The notes below the pieces were generated by a model. The model made no database searches. It was not told the origin of the DNA and was given only the letters and a program-made list of their open reading frames with translations. Shown piece by piece: positions 53,835-62,473 of a DNA stretch of 64,000 bases. The first letter of the stretch is position 1. Every line of letters starts with the position of its first letter. The stretch comes from Ramlibacter monticola (lineage in GTDB: Bacteria > Pseudomonadota > Gammaproteobacteria > Burkholderiales > Burkholderiaceae_C), in contig NZ_JAEQNE010000002.1 of NCBI RefSeq assembly GCF_016722785.1, positions 1 to 64,000 of the forward strand. The letters run 5' to 3'. Position numbers and translations under genes: made by a program.

Positions 53835-54530
53835 TCACGGGAGGTAGTCGGCCACCTTCCCCGTGCGGACAAGCATCTGGTACTGGCGCTCCCGCTCGCG
53901 CGACCGGGCGATGCGCTCCTCGCTGTCGGCCATGCCCCGCAGCATTTGCACCTGGGACATCTCGTGCGCCAGTAGCGCGTTCTCGGCGCCGATGCGGGCC
54001 TGGATCTCCTGCACCGCTTTCTGGTCGCTCGTCGCGTTGATCTGGCCCATCAGCGACTGAATCTGCGACAAGCGACCCGCGGCCGATTTCATCGCGTCCT
54101 GCAGCAGGCCTTTCTGCTGGTACGGTTGCGCGAGCGAAGCTTGGCAGCTGGTGCGAGCGTCACCGGCCAGGTCCATGCAGTTGTAGACCATCCCCGCGTC
54201 GCGCAGCGCCTTGGCCGTTTCATTCAGGCCGGAGTAGCCCGAGGTGTTGACGGCGTTGAGGTAGGTGTACGCCTCGGCCGGCACGTAGTTCGTCAGCCGC
54301 GGGTTGTTGAAGACGTTGCCGAGGTTTCGGATTCCATTGATGCTGTTGAGCTGATTCTGCAGCTGGCTGATCTGCTGGATCTGGTTGTTGATCTTCGTGA
54401 TGTCGTTGACAACCTGCTGGACCGTCTGGACCAGGTTGGCGACATCGATGACCGGGATGCCCTGGGCGCGGGCGCTGCCGGCGCCGAAGGCGATGAGTAC
54501 AGCGGCGGCGACCTTGAGACGTGCGAGCAT
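53835..54530 (-). CDS. virB5: Type IV secretion protein VirB5/TrbJ
   Basis: The 231-residue protein starts at ATG 54530, placed by a GGAG about eight bases upstream. A signal peptide LARLKVAAAVLIAFGAGSARA precedes a long helical body (QQVVNDITKINNQIQQISQL, then IQARIGAENALLAHEMSQVQ). VirB5 proteins sit at the pilus tip. The gene lies after virB6, not before it as in Agrobacterium. Confidence 0.88.
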   Translation of the reverse strand: MLARLKVAAAVLIAFGAGSARAQGIPVIDVANLVQTVQQVVNDITKINNQIQQISQLQNQLNSINGIRNLGNVFNNPRLTNYVPAEAYTYLNAVNTSGYSGLNETAKALRDAGMVYNCMDLAGDARTSCQASLAQPYQQKGLLQDAMKSAAGRLSQIQSLMGQINATSDQKAVQEIQARIGAENALLAHEMSQVQMLRGMADSEERIARSRERERQYQMLVRTGKVADYLP

Positions 54531-54556
54531 AGCGACGCTCCTGTGCTGGTTGACGA

Positions 54557-55657
54557 TCACGCCCGCCCGCGCAGCGCGGCGAGTTTGTAGGCGGCCGTTC
54601 GCACCGCGCCGTAACCCTGGCGAACTGCGGCGCCGGCACCGGCGGCCATGGTTCCTGCGGTTCGGCCAGTGGCGGCAGCGGCGGCGCCTGTGACGTGGCC
54701 CGCCACATACGGCAGGCCAGCACCGGCCCGGACGACACCGCCGGCTGCACCTGCGGCACCGGCACCCCTGGCGGCGGAGGCCGAACGCAGGCCCGAGACC
54801 ATCATGGCGTTCTGAATCATCTGGATGCCTTGTTGGATTGCGGCACCGCCGGTGAGCGCAGAGGCGAGGCTCGGGGCCTGGAAGCAGATGATGGCCATGA
54901 GGATCATGACGACGCAGTACTTCAGGGATTCACCGACGACGTTGAAAGTCGGGCCGAGGAAACCGCCCTGCGACTGAATGACCTGAACCATGGCCTGTCC
55001 CATGTAGATGCTCAGGCCCAGTGCGAAGAATGCGAACCATGTCAGCACCACGGAGTTGAGAACCATCGACAACCAGCTGTCGAAGAAGCGCGCGGTGGGC
55101 CGCCACGCCAAGCAGAGAACGAACAGCGGGCCAACAGCAATCACGAAGGTTAGGAACACCTTGGCGAGCGTGACCACGAAGAGCGCAATACACAGGAAGA
55201 TGACATTGCCAAAGGCCGTGACCACCGCGGCGAAGACCAAGTCCAGCCGCATGATCCCGGCGTCCTTGAGAAGATCGAGAACCAGAAGGCTGGCCTGGTC
55301 GTTGAACGCATCGAGAAGCGCATACGGCGATGTCACCGTCATCGGATCGGTCGCGGCCGGCAGGAACGTTGTTGCTACGCCAGTGGCAAGCGCATTGGCG
55401 CTGTCTGCCACATTACTGATATAGAAGCCTGACTGAAGGGAGAAGGCCAAGACGAGTCCAATCTTGAAGACCTTCCACATGAACACTGGGAGGGTCTCCG
55501 ACACCTCATTGCGCAGGACAGCCCACCCGTAGAGAGTGACCCAGATCGTCATACAGGCCAGCGCGATCGGAGCAATCGCTGCCATCAGCGACGACACAAC
55601 GCCGAGAACATATGTGCTGAGAACAGTGTTGAACTGATTGCCGACCCAGGTGAACAT
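54557..55657 (-). CDS. virB6: Type IV secretion channel protein VirB6/TrbL
   Basis: The 366-residue polytopic protein starts at ATG 55657 (FTWVGNQFNTVLSTYVLGVV) after GGGAGC. It has at least five hydrophobic helices, among them LMAAIAPIALACMTIWVTLY, VFKIGLVLAFSLQSGFYI, FLCIALFVVTLAKVFLTFVI and VLTWFAFFALGLSIYMGQ. The C-terminus is Gly/Ala-rich. It forms part of the inner-membrane passage. An upstream 63-codon extension lies inside the preceding gene and is rejected. Confidence 0.9.
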   Translation of the reverse strand: MFTWVGNQFNTVLSTYVLGVVSSLMAAIAPIALACMTIWVTLYGWAVLRNEVSETLPVFMWKVFKIGLVLAFSLQSGFYISNVADSANALATGVATTFLPAATDPMTVTSPYALLDAFNDQASLLVLDLLKDAGIMRLDLVFAAVVTAFGNVIFLCIALFVVTLAKVFLTFVIAVGPLFVLCLAWRPTARFFDSWLSMVLNSVVLTWFAFFALGLSIYMGQAMVQVIQSQGGFLGPTFNVVGESLKYCVVMILMAIICFQAPSLASALTGGAAIQQGIQMIQNAMMVSGLRSASAARGAGAAGAAGGVVRAGAGLPYVAGHVTGAAAAATGRTAGTMAAGAGAAVRQGYGAVRTAAYKLAALRGRA

Positions 55658-55671
55658 GACGCAGGCTCCCG

Positions 55672-56079
55672 CTACTGCACTGCCGGAATTGGCAAGCTCT
55701 TGATGCTCACGCATCCCTTCCCGAGATCGGGGTACCGGCAGTGCTTCCACTCCGATCCGGTCTTCACCACCCATACGCGAGACCGCTTCTCTGAACCGTA
55801 AGTTGACGCCCGGCACGTCGTCGGTCTCGCGAAGACCTCGGTGCACTCCATCAGGCCCTCAGGCGTCTCGACCATCTTCCAACCACCCCCCGAGCAGCCG
55901 GGCGTGGCTGCGGGACAAGGCTTCGCGAGAAGTGCCCCGGCGGTCGGCGGCGTCTCCACCTTCTTTGTTCCATCTGGCATCACCTTGACGGCCTCGTTGC
56001 CCTTGACGAACTGGGCGCTGGCGGTGGTCGCAGCGAGCGCAAGCGCGACCAGCACGGGGAGATGACGAACGGCCTTCAT
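55672..56079 (-). CDS. Secreted six-cysteine protein in T4SS operon
   Basis: The 135-residue protein has a clear signal peptide (HLPVLVALALAATTASAQ) and a mature part with six cysteines (KPCPAATPGCSGGGW, LMECTEV, TTCRAS, KHCRYPDLGKGCVS), probably three disulphides in the periplasm. I do not recognise a family. It is coupled to virB4 by ATGA and lies 14 bases before virB6, the place where VirB7, entry-exclusion or accessory pilus genes are often found. There is no lipobox, so it is not a standard VirB7. Confidence 0.75.
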   Translation of the reverse strand: MKAVRHLPVLVALALAATTASAQFVKGNEAVKVMPDGTKKVETPPTAGALLAKPCPAATPGCSGGGWKMVETPEGLMECTEVFARPTTCRASTYGSEKRSRVWVVKTGSEWKHCRYPDLGKGCVSIKSLPIPAVQ

Positions 56080-58571
56080 GCGGCCCTCCTTGAGGTACGA
56101 AGCCTGCGATCGTGGACCTCACGAAGGAGAACGGGAAGCCATTGAAACGGATCGTTGCCATGCCGTTCGCGCACGACATCAAGCAGAGCGACGTTGTCGG
56201 TGGTGGCCGAGAGCACGGTGATGAAGTCCTCGAGGCCCACGAGGTCCAACTCGCAAATGGCGCTCGCGTGGCCTTGCTTCACCAGGAAGCGGCGGCCGCC
56301 TTGTGCGCCGAAGCTGCGCACGATCTCGAACTCGGCCTGACTGAGCCCGAATCCGTCGACGTATTCCTCGCGCACCGCCTCCGGATTGGCCAGGAAGATT
56401 TTGGTAACGCTCTGCTCGATCATCGTGCGGCCGATGGGGTGACTCAGTACGTCGGACGGGCTCTGCGTGTCGAAGATGCCCAGGCCGTTCTGCTTTCGGA
56501 TCGTCTTCTGCTTTTGCTTGGCGAAGTCGCTGAAGATCTCGTGGTCCAGCGCCTTCCAGAATTCGGAGATCACGTAGATCAGCCGCTCGCCGTTGACGAG
56601 TTCTTCCATGACCTGCAGCAGGTACATCATCACCGGCGTGCGCACCTCGGGCAGTTCGAGGAACTCGGTGGTGTCGAAGCCGATGACCGAGGCCGCCTGC
56701 AAATCGAGCAGGCGGTCGTCGGCCTGGTCGAAGACCCAGCCCAACGCGCCGCCTTGGCACCAGCGGCCCAGACGCTCGAAGAGGCTGTTCTCGCCGGACT
56801 TCGGCAGGTTCTGCCGCACGGTGGAGAAGCGCCGCAGCGAGGCGGGCATCATGGCCACGGCCTTGACCGCATCGGCGATGGCGCGCTCGTCGGCCGGCAG
56901 CAGTGGCAGCGCCGGCGTGGCGACGCAGGTGCGAATCAACTGCTCCCAGAACTGGATGCGGGCCGGGGTTGCCTCCCGCTGCAGCGGGTTGCAGCCCGTG
57001 GGCTTGCCGGCTTCGAGGGTGAAGTAGCGGCCACCGAGCGCACGGATGGCGATCTCGCAGCCGCGATCCAGGTCGAAGAGCACGAGGCGCGGCGCCGGAT
57101 CCCACTTGCGCGTGAGCGTCAGCAGGAACATCTCCAACGTCGTCTTGCCGACCCCCGTCGAGCCGATGATCAGCGTATTGCCCGGAAGCTTCTTGTCGAC
57201 CGAGTCTTCGGCTTCGGGGCTGCTGTGTAGGTTCAGGTAGAAGGGCTGGCCCGAGGGTGTGCACAGCAGGGCCAGCGCCTCGCCCCAGGGATTGCCGTCT
57301 CGCTTGCCCCGGGCGAAGTTGTGTCCGCTGGACAGCGCCGCGAAGGCGCGGGAGCTGAGCTTGGACTCCCGGGGCCGCCACTGCCAGTTGCCCGGCATCT
57401 GCGCGAACCAGGCAGCATCGGCCACCAGGTCGACCGGCGACATTTGCAGGCTGGAGGCCTCGCCAACTGCACCAATGGCCTGGGCCGCCCGGCGGCCGGC
57501 ATCGGCCACGCTGTCTTCACCCTGTGCGCCGAACACGACCAGGCTGTAGTGGTACTCGCCCATGCAGAACTGGCCATCGCCGAGTTCGTTCAGTGCAACG
57601 TCCATCTCGACGACCTGGCTGGCCACCACGTCGTCGCTGGCGATCAACTGGTCGCGCTGAAGTTCGAGTGCGCGCATGGCTTCGCGGCGCGGAAGGATGG
57701 AAAAGCTCTGGGTTTCGATGAACTCGCTGGCCTCGTAGAGCAACGCGTTGAGAATGCCGGGTTCGACCGCGTCGGCGTATTCCTTGATGTCAACCAGAGC
57801 CGCGTAGCGGCGCTGATCGCCCTGGCGCAGTTCGAGCTTGTCGCCGCCGAAGGACAGGCGGGTCGTCGGAAGCGTGCGGTACAGGGGCCCCGCCGTCATC
57901 GGGATCGGCCGCCAGCAGCCGTTGACCAGGTAGCCAAGGAATTCGGCCACTTCGGAGTACATTCGCCCGCGAAGTTCCCGCGTGCCCAGCACTTGGGGGC
58001 CGAAGCCGCGCAGCACCCGGCCGACCAGTGCGGTGCGTTCTTCCATGATCCGCAGGGCTTCGGCTTGCGCTTCGGCGATGGCGGCGTGCGTGCGCTGCGT
58101 CGATTGCAGCGCACGACCCACGCGGGAAACGGTGGGCCGGTAGACCAGCGTGAGGTACAGCTCGGTGCTCATCATCCGACGCTCGCCAATCCTGGCCTGG
58201 TAGGCGCGGGACAGGTCGCGCGCGAAGCCGGGCTCCGCGGGGTCTTGCAGCTTGTCGCTGACGACCCGGTGCAGGCGGTGCGTCCACACTGCCCACTGGC
58301 CGCCGGCGAGGTTGCGCAGCAGGCTGCACAGGGCCTCGTGCCGCTCGCCGATCTGATGCTCGTCGGCGCATTCGAAGGCCACGCCCTCGAGCCGCCAGAC
58401 GCGCAGGTAGTCGCCACCGCGCGTGATCACGTCGTGTGGGCTGACCAGTGAGGAGAACGGGATGAAGCAGGCCAGCGCGTTCTCGGCCTGGGCTTGGGCC
58501 CAATGCCGTGGGCGAAAAATGCCCCGGCCATGCCTCGTGTCGGCGCCGTTGGCATTAAATATGCCAAGCAT
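56076..58571 (-). CDS. virB4: Type IV secretion ATPase VirB4/TrbE
   Basis: The 831-residue protein has the CagE/VirB4 N-terminal region (ALACFIPFSSLVSPHDVI, then RVWRLEGVAFECADEHQIGE) and a C-terminal motor with Walker A IIGSTGVGKTTLEMFLL near residue 468 and RLVLFDLDRGCEIAIRALGG. The Walker B-like strand is ERLIYVISEFWKAL. It is the largest ATPase of the apparatus, needed for pilus biogenesis. It overlaps virB3 by 17 bases and the next gene by ATGA. Confidence 0.94.
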   Translation of the reverse strand: MLGIFNANGADTRHGRGIFRPRHWAQAQAENALACFIPFSSLVSPHDVITRGGDYLRVWRLEGVAFECADEHQIGERHEALCSLLRNLAGGQWAVWTHRLHRVVSDKLQDPAEPGFARDLSRAYQARIGERRMMSTELYLTLVYRPTVSRVGRALQSTQRTHAAIAEAQAEALRIMEERTALVGRVLRGFGPQVLGTRELRGRMYSEVAEFLGYLVNGCWRPIPMTAGPLYRTLPTTRLSFGGDKLELRQGDQRRYAALVDIKEYADAVEPGILNALLYEASEFIETQSFSILPRREAMRALELQRDQLIASDDVVASQVVEMDVALNELGDGQFCMGEYHYSLVVFGAQGEDSVADAGRRAAQAIGAVGEASSLQMSPVDLVADAAWFAQMPGNWQWRPRESKLSSRAFAALSSGHNFARGKRDGNPWGEALALLCTPSGQPFYLNLHSSPEAEDSVDKKLPGNTLIIGSTGVGKTTLEMFLLTLTRKWDPAPRLVLFDLDRGCEIAIRALGGRYFTLEAGKPTGCNPLQREATPARIQFWEQLIRTCVATPALPLLPADERAIADAVKAVAMMPASLRRFSTVRQNLPKSGENSLFERLGRWCQGGALGWVFDQADDRLLDLQAASVIGFDTTEFLELPEVRTPVMMYLLQVMEELVNGERLIYVISEFWKALDHEIFSDFAKQKQKTIRKQNGLGIFDTQSPSDVLSHPIGRTMIEQSVTKIFLANPEAVREEYVDGFGLSQAEFEIVRSFGAQGGRRFLVKQGHASAICELDLVGLEDFITVLSATTDNVALLDVVRERHGNDPFQWLPVLLREVHDRRLRTSRRAA

Positions 58572-58887
58572 CGCGGGCTCCCCGGTAGAGGGTGGGTGCG
58601 TAGCTGCGCGCGTGCCAGAAGCGGCGGTTGCGGTCGTGCAGGCGCAACTTCAGGGCGACGAACATCTGACGGAAGCGCTGGTCGTCCTTGGCGGTCACGA
58701 AGCGCATCCACAGCAGCGCCGGCACGAAGGCCACCACGACGCCGAGGGCGATCCACCCGCTCACCAGGATGCCGCCCCACAGGATCAACAGCATGCCGGT
58801 GCCGAACAGCACCACCAGCGGCACGAGCGGGACGCCCAGCTTCATGGCCGGGCGCGTGGCGCCCTTGTAGATGGCTTCGCCTTGCAT
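58555..58887 (-). CDS. virB3: Type IV secretion protein VirB3/TrbD
   Basis: The 110-residue protein has the VirB3 pattern: a short N-terminus AIYKGATRPAMKLGVPLVPL, two adjacent transmembrane helices (LVVLFGTGMLLILWGGILVSG and WIALGVVVAFVPALLWMRFV), and a basic C-terminal part with FRQMFVALKLRLHDRNRRFW. It associates with VirB4 at the inner membrane. Its end overlaps virB4. Confidence 0.9.
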   Translation of the reverse strand: MQGEAIYKGATRPAMKLGVPLVPLVVLFGTGMLLILWGGILVSGWIALGVVVAFVPALLWMRFVTAKDDQRFRQMFVALKLRLHDRNRRFWHARSYAPTLYRGARDAWHI

Positions 58888-58903
58888 GTTGCCTCCGGCT
58901 GCG

Positions 58904-59194
58904 TCAGGTGACGATGTAGCTGGCGAAGGCGGCGGCGCCGCCGATCAGCGTGCCGCCGATCAGCACGTTCGCCACGTCGGCCAGACGGGCGCCCTGGAAG
59001 ATCATCTTGAAGCCGGCCCAGATGATGGCGATCGTGACCACTGCGATCGAGATAGTCACCAGGATGGCGTTGACGTTGGTGACCGTGGTGTTGATCTTGT
59101 CGAAGCCCTGGGCCTGCGCCGCTTGCGACACCATGGCCGGCATCAGGGCTGCCAGTGCCAGCGCTGCGCGGCGGATCGATGCGAGGCGTCTCAT
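58904..59194 (-). CDS. virB2: Type IV pilin precursor VirB2/TrbC
   Basis: The 96-residue prepilin has a long signal peptide (LASIRRAALALAALMPAMVS, then QAAQAQ) and two mature hydrophobic helices (ILVTISIAVVTIAIIWAGFK and VANVLIGGTLIGGAAAFASY) separated by a short MIFQGARLAD loop. This is the major conjugative pilus subunit. ATG 59194 overlaps the virB1 stop. The longer upstream frame is inside virB1 and is excluded. Confidence 0.92.
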   Translation of the reverse strand: MRRLASIRRAALALAALMPAMVSQAAQAQGFDKINTTVTNVNAILVTISIAVVTIAIIWAGFKMIFQGARLADVANVLIGGTLIGGAAAFASYIVT

Positions 59195-59700
59195 ACCTTT
59201 TCCTTCGGATGGACAGCGGGAACAGGGCGCGCAGCGATGCCCGCGGCGGCCACGACCTTGCGCACGTAGCCGTGGCGGAAGCCGGTGGCGAAGTTTCCGC
59301 TGTAGTAGCAGGACAGGGCCTGTCGCAGTGCTGCCTGATCGACTGGAGGGGTCGTGATTGGTGCGCGTGCCCGGTGGAAGCAATCGGCCAGCACGATCTG
59401 CATCGCTGCGAGGTTGGTGCAGGGCTCGAAGGCCGTTTCAAGCGTCAACCCCAGGCGCTCGAAGTTGCTGACGTTGATCTGCCCGAGGCCGACGCTGAAG
59501 TTCCAGCCGGCGGCTTGCAGGGCGCGAGCCGTGGCCAAGGCTTCTGCCGCATGTCGCGGCTGCCGCACCAGTGCGCCGCCCACCACCCCTATGGCCCAAG
59601 GGTTGAAGGCGCTCTCGACGCTGACGAGAGCGCGCGTGGTGTCGGGGTGCACCTGGGGTGCACAGGCCAATGCCAACGCGAGTAAAACAGAGGTATCCAT
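59191..59700 (-). CDS. virB1: Lytic transglycosylase VirB1
   Basis: The 169-residue protein has a short hydrophobic N-terminus (SVLLALALACA) and a SLT domain: LVSVESAFNPWAIG with the catalytic Glu (about residue 29), NFSVGLGQINVSNFERLG, and CYYSGNFATGFRHGYVRKV near the end. It opens the peptidoglycan for channel assembly. The ATG at 59700 is used because the upstream 21 codons resemble neither a signal peptide nor the family. Confidence 0.92.
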   Translation of the reverse strand: MDTSVLLALALACAPQVHPDTTRALVSVESAFNPWAIGVVGGALVRQPRHAAEALATARALQAAGWNFSVGLGQINVSNFERLGLTLETAFEPCTNLAAMQIVLADCFHRARAPITTPPVDQAALRQALSCYYSGNFATGFRHGYVRKVVAAAGIAARPVPAVHPKEKV

Positions 59701-59711
59701 GGTCCGATGCC

Positions 59712-60275
59712 TCAGTAGCCGGACTCGGTCGGCGAGGCCGGCGGCGGCAGCGCGGAAAGCCATGCGGCGTAGTCCTCGTCGAAGCGCGTATCCCAGGTGC
59801 CAAGCTGTGCCTTCGCGGCAGGACTGAACTCGGTGACCGTGTCACCAGCAATCTTCCACCAGGTGCGGGCGAAGGGCGCGCCGTTGACCGAGACGGAGAC
59901 CGCGCCGGTGTATTCGCAGGAGTAGATCGGCCCGCTCTCGCCGTCGAAGACCCGCGTGTACTGGGGCGGGCAGTAGCTGGAGGCGCTGGCCCAGGCGTGG
60001 CTGGCGGAGTTTCCGCCGCCGGTCATGCTGCAAGTCGGGAACGGCTTGCCGCGCGCCAGGTCGCGCAGCACCTGCGTGATCGGCGGCACGCACTGCGGGA
60101 TGGCGCGCCAGTTTGGGGCGGCAAAGCAAAGCAGCACCTGGCAGCCATCCACCGCGCGGGCTGGCGCGCTGGCAGCGAGGAGCGCGGCAAGGGCCAGCAA
60201 GATGGCGGCGTACCGCGCCAGGATGCCCTGCTTGGCAGAGGGGCGGGGCCGGTCTAGAGTGGCGTTTTCCTTCAT
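59712..60275 (-). CDS. Secreted protein heading the T4SS operon
   Basis: The 187-residue protein has an N-terminal signal or anchor helix (YAAILLALAALLAASAPARA) and a conserved Cys-rich mature start DGCQVLLCFAAPNWRAIPQC, then LRDLARGKPFPTCSMTGGGN. The C-terminus is Pro/Ser-rich. I know the CQVLLC / GKPFPTC pattern only from uncharacterised tra-region proteins. It is the first gene of the minus-strand transfer operon, 11 bases before virB1, so it may be a periplasmic assembly factor. The ATG at 60275 is chosen; a frame to 60497 adds a non-conserved N-terminus. Confidence 0.75.
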   Translation of the reverse strand: MKENATLDRPRPSAKQGILARYAAILLALAALLAASAPARAVDGCQVLLCFAAPNWRAIPQCVPPITQVLRDLARGKPFPTCSMTGGGNSASHAWASASSYCPPQYTRVFDGESGPIYSCEYTGAVSVSVNGAPFARTWWKIAGDTVTEFSPAAKAQLGTWDTRFDEDYAAWLSALPPPASPTESGY

Positions 60276-60373
60276 GGCGGGACCTGAGGTAGAGGCAACC
60301 GAGGGCTTCGTGTCAGGGGGCACCACCGCGCCCCGTGTTGAAACTCTAGGTTCATCACCCACCACTTCACGCG

Positions 60374-61558
60374 ATGACTTCGGGCCGAGAATCATCAGCT
60401 CGCGCACGCAAGCCGAGCGGGCCTCCGCGGATCGAATCCATTGGCGGGGTTTTCCATCCACATGCGATCGAGGTGCAGGACTTCTCGCACTACGCACTTG
60501 TCATCGACGTGCGAACACGGGAGGAATACGAGGACGACCACATCCCGGATGCCGTGCAGTTCTCGCCAGCCGTCGTGAACCAGGGGCCCTTGGTGCCCGG
60601 GGTGATCGACGATCGATCCCGAGCGCTGGTGGCGCAGGACAGCGCGTCAGACGGTGAGTTGCCGGCCGCGCTCGCGGATTTGGTCTCACCTTTGAAGTTC
60701 GACAAGGCCATTCTGGTCTACTGCGGTCGCGGCGGACTCGACAGCCTGCCCGTGGCCCGAGCACTTCGCTGGCGCGGCTGGACCGTCGATGTTCTCCCAG
60801 GAGGATGGATCAACTATCGCCGCTGGGTGGAGGCGGGCATGGAGGTCCTGCCAAGGATGATGGCCTTCCGTGTGATCGCCACATCACTGGGGGGCGAAAC
60901 GGACCGCGTCCTGAACGCGCTGGCGACTGTTGGCCATCAGGTGCTCAACGTCGAAGCGCTGATGGTTCGCCGCCGCGGTTCGATCGCATTTCATTTCGCG
61001 CAGCAGCCCTCGCAGGCGTGGTTCGAGAGTCAGCTGCTGCAGCGCCTTCGCAGCTTTGACCCGCGCAAGCCCATCTGGGTGGGTGATGTCGACTCCCAAG
61101 TCGGCGATCTGCGGCTGCCAGGATCGATGGCCGTTGCTCTGGGCGCTGCGCCTACGGCTACGCTGGAAGTGCCGCTCGCGGAGCGCGTTGAGCGGTGGCT
61201 CGAAGACGAGTCTGCCTGGGCTTCACCGTTCGCTGCGATCGACGCGATTGCCGCGTTGGAGTCGCCGCCGGATGGTCGCGTGCTTGCGCGTTGGAAGGAG
61301 CTGGTCCTCCGAGGACGTGCCGGCCTGGTCGCCAGCGTATTGACGGACCACCTCGACCGACGCCATGCCGCCCGCCTCGTGCAGCGCTTGGCCAAGCCGA
61401 ATGGCCTCGCGCCACTGGTAGCCGACTCGCTCAGGCCGGAACGACTGGCGCTTGCGGTGCGGGCCTGGCACCCGATTTCGGGTGCCAGGCCGACTTCGCA
61501 GCAATGCGACGAAATATCGTCGTCTGTCCCGGGAAGACGGCCAGGGTCCGTCCCCTGA
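60374..61558 (+). CDS. SelU/MnmH-like rhodanese protein with degenerate P-loop
   Basis: The 394-residue protein has an N-terminal rhodanese domain (DVRTREEYEDDHIPDAVQF, then ILVYCGRGGLDSLPVARALR with the active-site Cys in YCGRGG). The C-terminal half matches tRNA 2-selenouridine synthase (GHQVLNVEALMVRRRGS, then QPSQAWFESQL and PRKPIWVGDVDSQVG). In SelU a Walker A GxTGSGKT follows the rhodanese; here it reads ATSLGGETDR and lacks the key Lys. It probably cannot bind nucleotide normally. The last 30 residues run through a large hairpin (61464-61491) and look non-native. It diverges from the tra operon. Confidence 0.75.
   Translation: MTSGRESSARARKPSGPPRIESIGGVFHPHAIEVQDFSHYALVIDVRTREEYEDDHIPDAVQFSPAVVNQGPLVPGVIDDRSRALVAQDSASDGELPAALADLVSPLKFDKAILVYCGRGGLDSLPVARALRWRGWTVDVLPGGWINYRRWVEAGMEVLPRMMAFRVIATSLGGETDRVLNALATVGHQVLNVEALMVRRRGSIAFHFAQQPSQAWFESQLLQRLRSFDPRKPIWVGDVDSQVGDLRLPGSMAVALGAAPTATLEVPLAERVERWLEDESAWASPFAAIDAIAALESPPDGRVLARWKELVLRGRAGLVASVLTDHLDRRHAARLVQRLAKPNGLAPLVADSLRPERLALAVRAWHPISGARPTSQQCDEISSSVPGRRPGSVP
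61464..61491 (+). terminator. Perfect 13-bp hairpin at 3' end of SelU-like gene
   Basis: gcctggcacccga (61464-61476) pairs perfectly with tcgggtgccaggc (61479-61491) across two bases. A second small palindrome, cgacga-aata-tcgtcg, follows at 61506-61521. The hairpin lies within the last 30 codons of the SelU-like frame. It could be a terminator now read through, or the end of an inserted sequence. The following 100 bases to 61660 hold no gene. Confidence 0.5.
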
Positions 61559-61660
61559 TGATGCCCTCGGTCGCGACACCGCCTGACGACATCGCGAGCG
61601 AGCTTGGTCGGATGTTGACAGTCGCCGTGTCCAGGCGACTCAGGACTTCGAACGTGTGCA

Positions 61661-62473
61661 CTAGCCAATTAGCAGGCCGCACTCGATGGCGAGCCGCGCA
61701 GCCAGTCGACGGTTAGGAACGCCCAGCTTCATGTTCATGCGCTGGAATCGGGAGTTGATTGAGCTCTTGCTGACGTGTAGCTCTGCCGCGATGCGCTTGC
61801 TGCTGTGGCCCTGGCGCTCGTGGCGCAGCAATTCCAGTTCGGCCGGCGTGATGCGGGCCTTGACGATCAGCTCACGCCGAATTCTGGCCAGCCACCAGTC
61901 GTGCAATTCGGCCGCAAGCAGCCGGGCACCCAGCCTGAAGCGTCCGAATCCCTCGTCCTCGAAGAATCCCGGTGTGGCGGAGCCCAGGCACAGCAGGCTG
62001 ATCCGCGAGTGGCCTGCGCCGGAGTGCGCTGGCACCAGGGCGGCGGATGCAAAGCCGTTGTGCATGGCCAGCGCGATGACCCGCTGGCCCTCGGGGTCCG
62101 GGACCGGTAGCGAACTGGCCGGAATCGGCTCCGAGTTGTGGGCTGCATAGGCCAACCATGGGTCGTGGAAGAAGAAGCCGGCATCGAGGTAGCGCTGGCA
62201 CCAGCCTGGACCGCAGACCAGCATAAAGCGGCAGGCGGACAGGTCGGCGTTGTCTCGAATGAAACTCACGAAGACGGCGCTTTCCGCCCCGAGCGCGCTG
62301 ACGCCTTCTCTCAGTAGTGCGAGGGCCGTGGCTTGGTCCTTCGCTTCGGCGATGCGTTCAGCCACGCCCGCGATCCGTGCGGCGTAGTCGCTTGCCGCCA
62401 CGATGTCCGGCAACGCCGGACGCTCAGGCGTTGCCGGCGCTATCGCAAGGGGCGACGCTTTGCCAGAGATCAT
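61661..62473 (-). CDS. LuxR family transcriptional regulator with autoinducer-binding-like domain
   Basis: The protein (270 residues from ATG 62473) has an N-terminal autoinducer-binding-like region (ALLREGVSALGAESAVFVSF, then LDAGFFFHDPWLAYAAHNSE and FEDEGFGRFRLGARLLAAEL) and a C-terminal LuxR helix-turn-helix (TPAELELLRHERQGHSSKRI, then AAELHVSKSSINSRFQRMNM). No LuxI synthase is in the window, so it would be a solo regulator. ATG 62473 overlaps the preceding small gene by 50 bases; a GTG at 62401 is another possible start. It may control element transfer. Confidence 0.85.
   Translation of the reverse strand: MISGKASPLAIAPATPERPALPDIVAASDYAARIAGVAERIAEAKDQATALALLREGVSALGAESAVFVSFIRDNADLSACRFMLVCGPGWCQRYLDAGFFFHDPWLAYAAHNSEPIPASSLPVPDPEGQRVIALAMHNGFASAALVPAHSGAGHSRISLLCLGSATPGFFEDEGFGRFRLGARLLAAELHDWWLARIRRELIVKARITPAELELLRHERQGHSSKRIAAELHVSKSSINSRFQRMNMKLGVPNRRLAARLAIECGLLIG

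Noticed and set aside
44399..60275. Tn4371-type ICE transfer module
   Set aside because: The gene content is similar (VirB/Trb, coupling protein), but the order (B1-B2-B3-B4-x-B6-B5-B8-B9-B10-B11-D4) and the stbABC/MobC backbone fit a different lineage, and no Tn4371 integrase is present.
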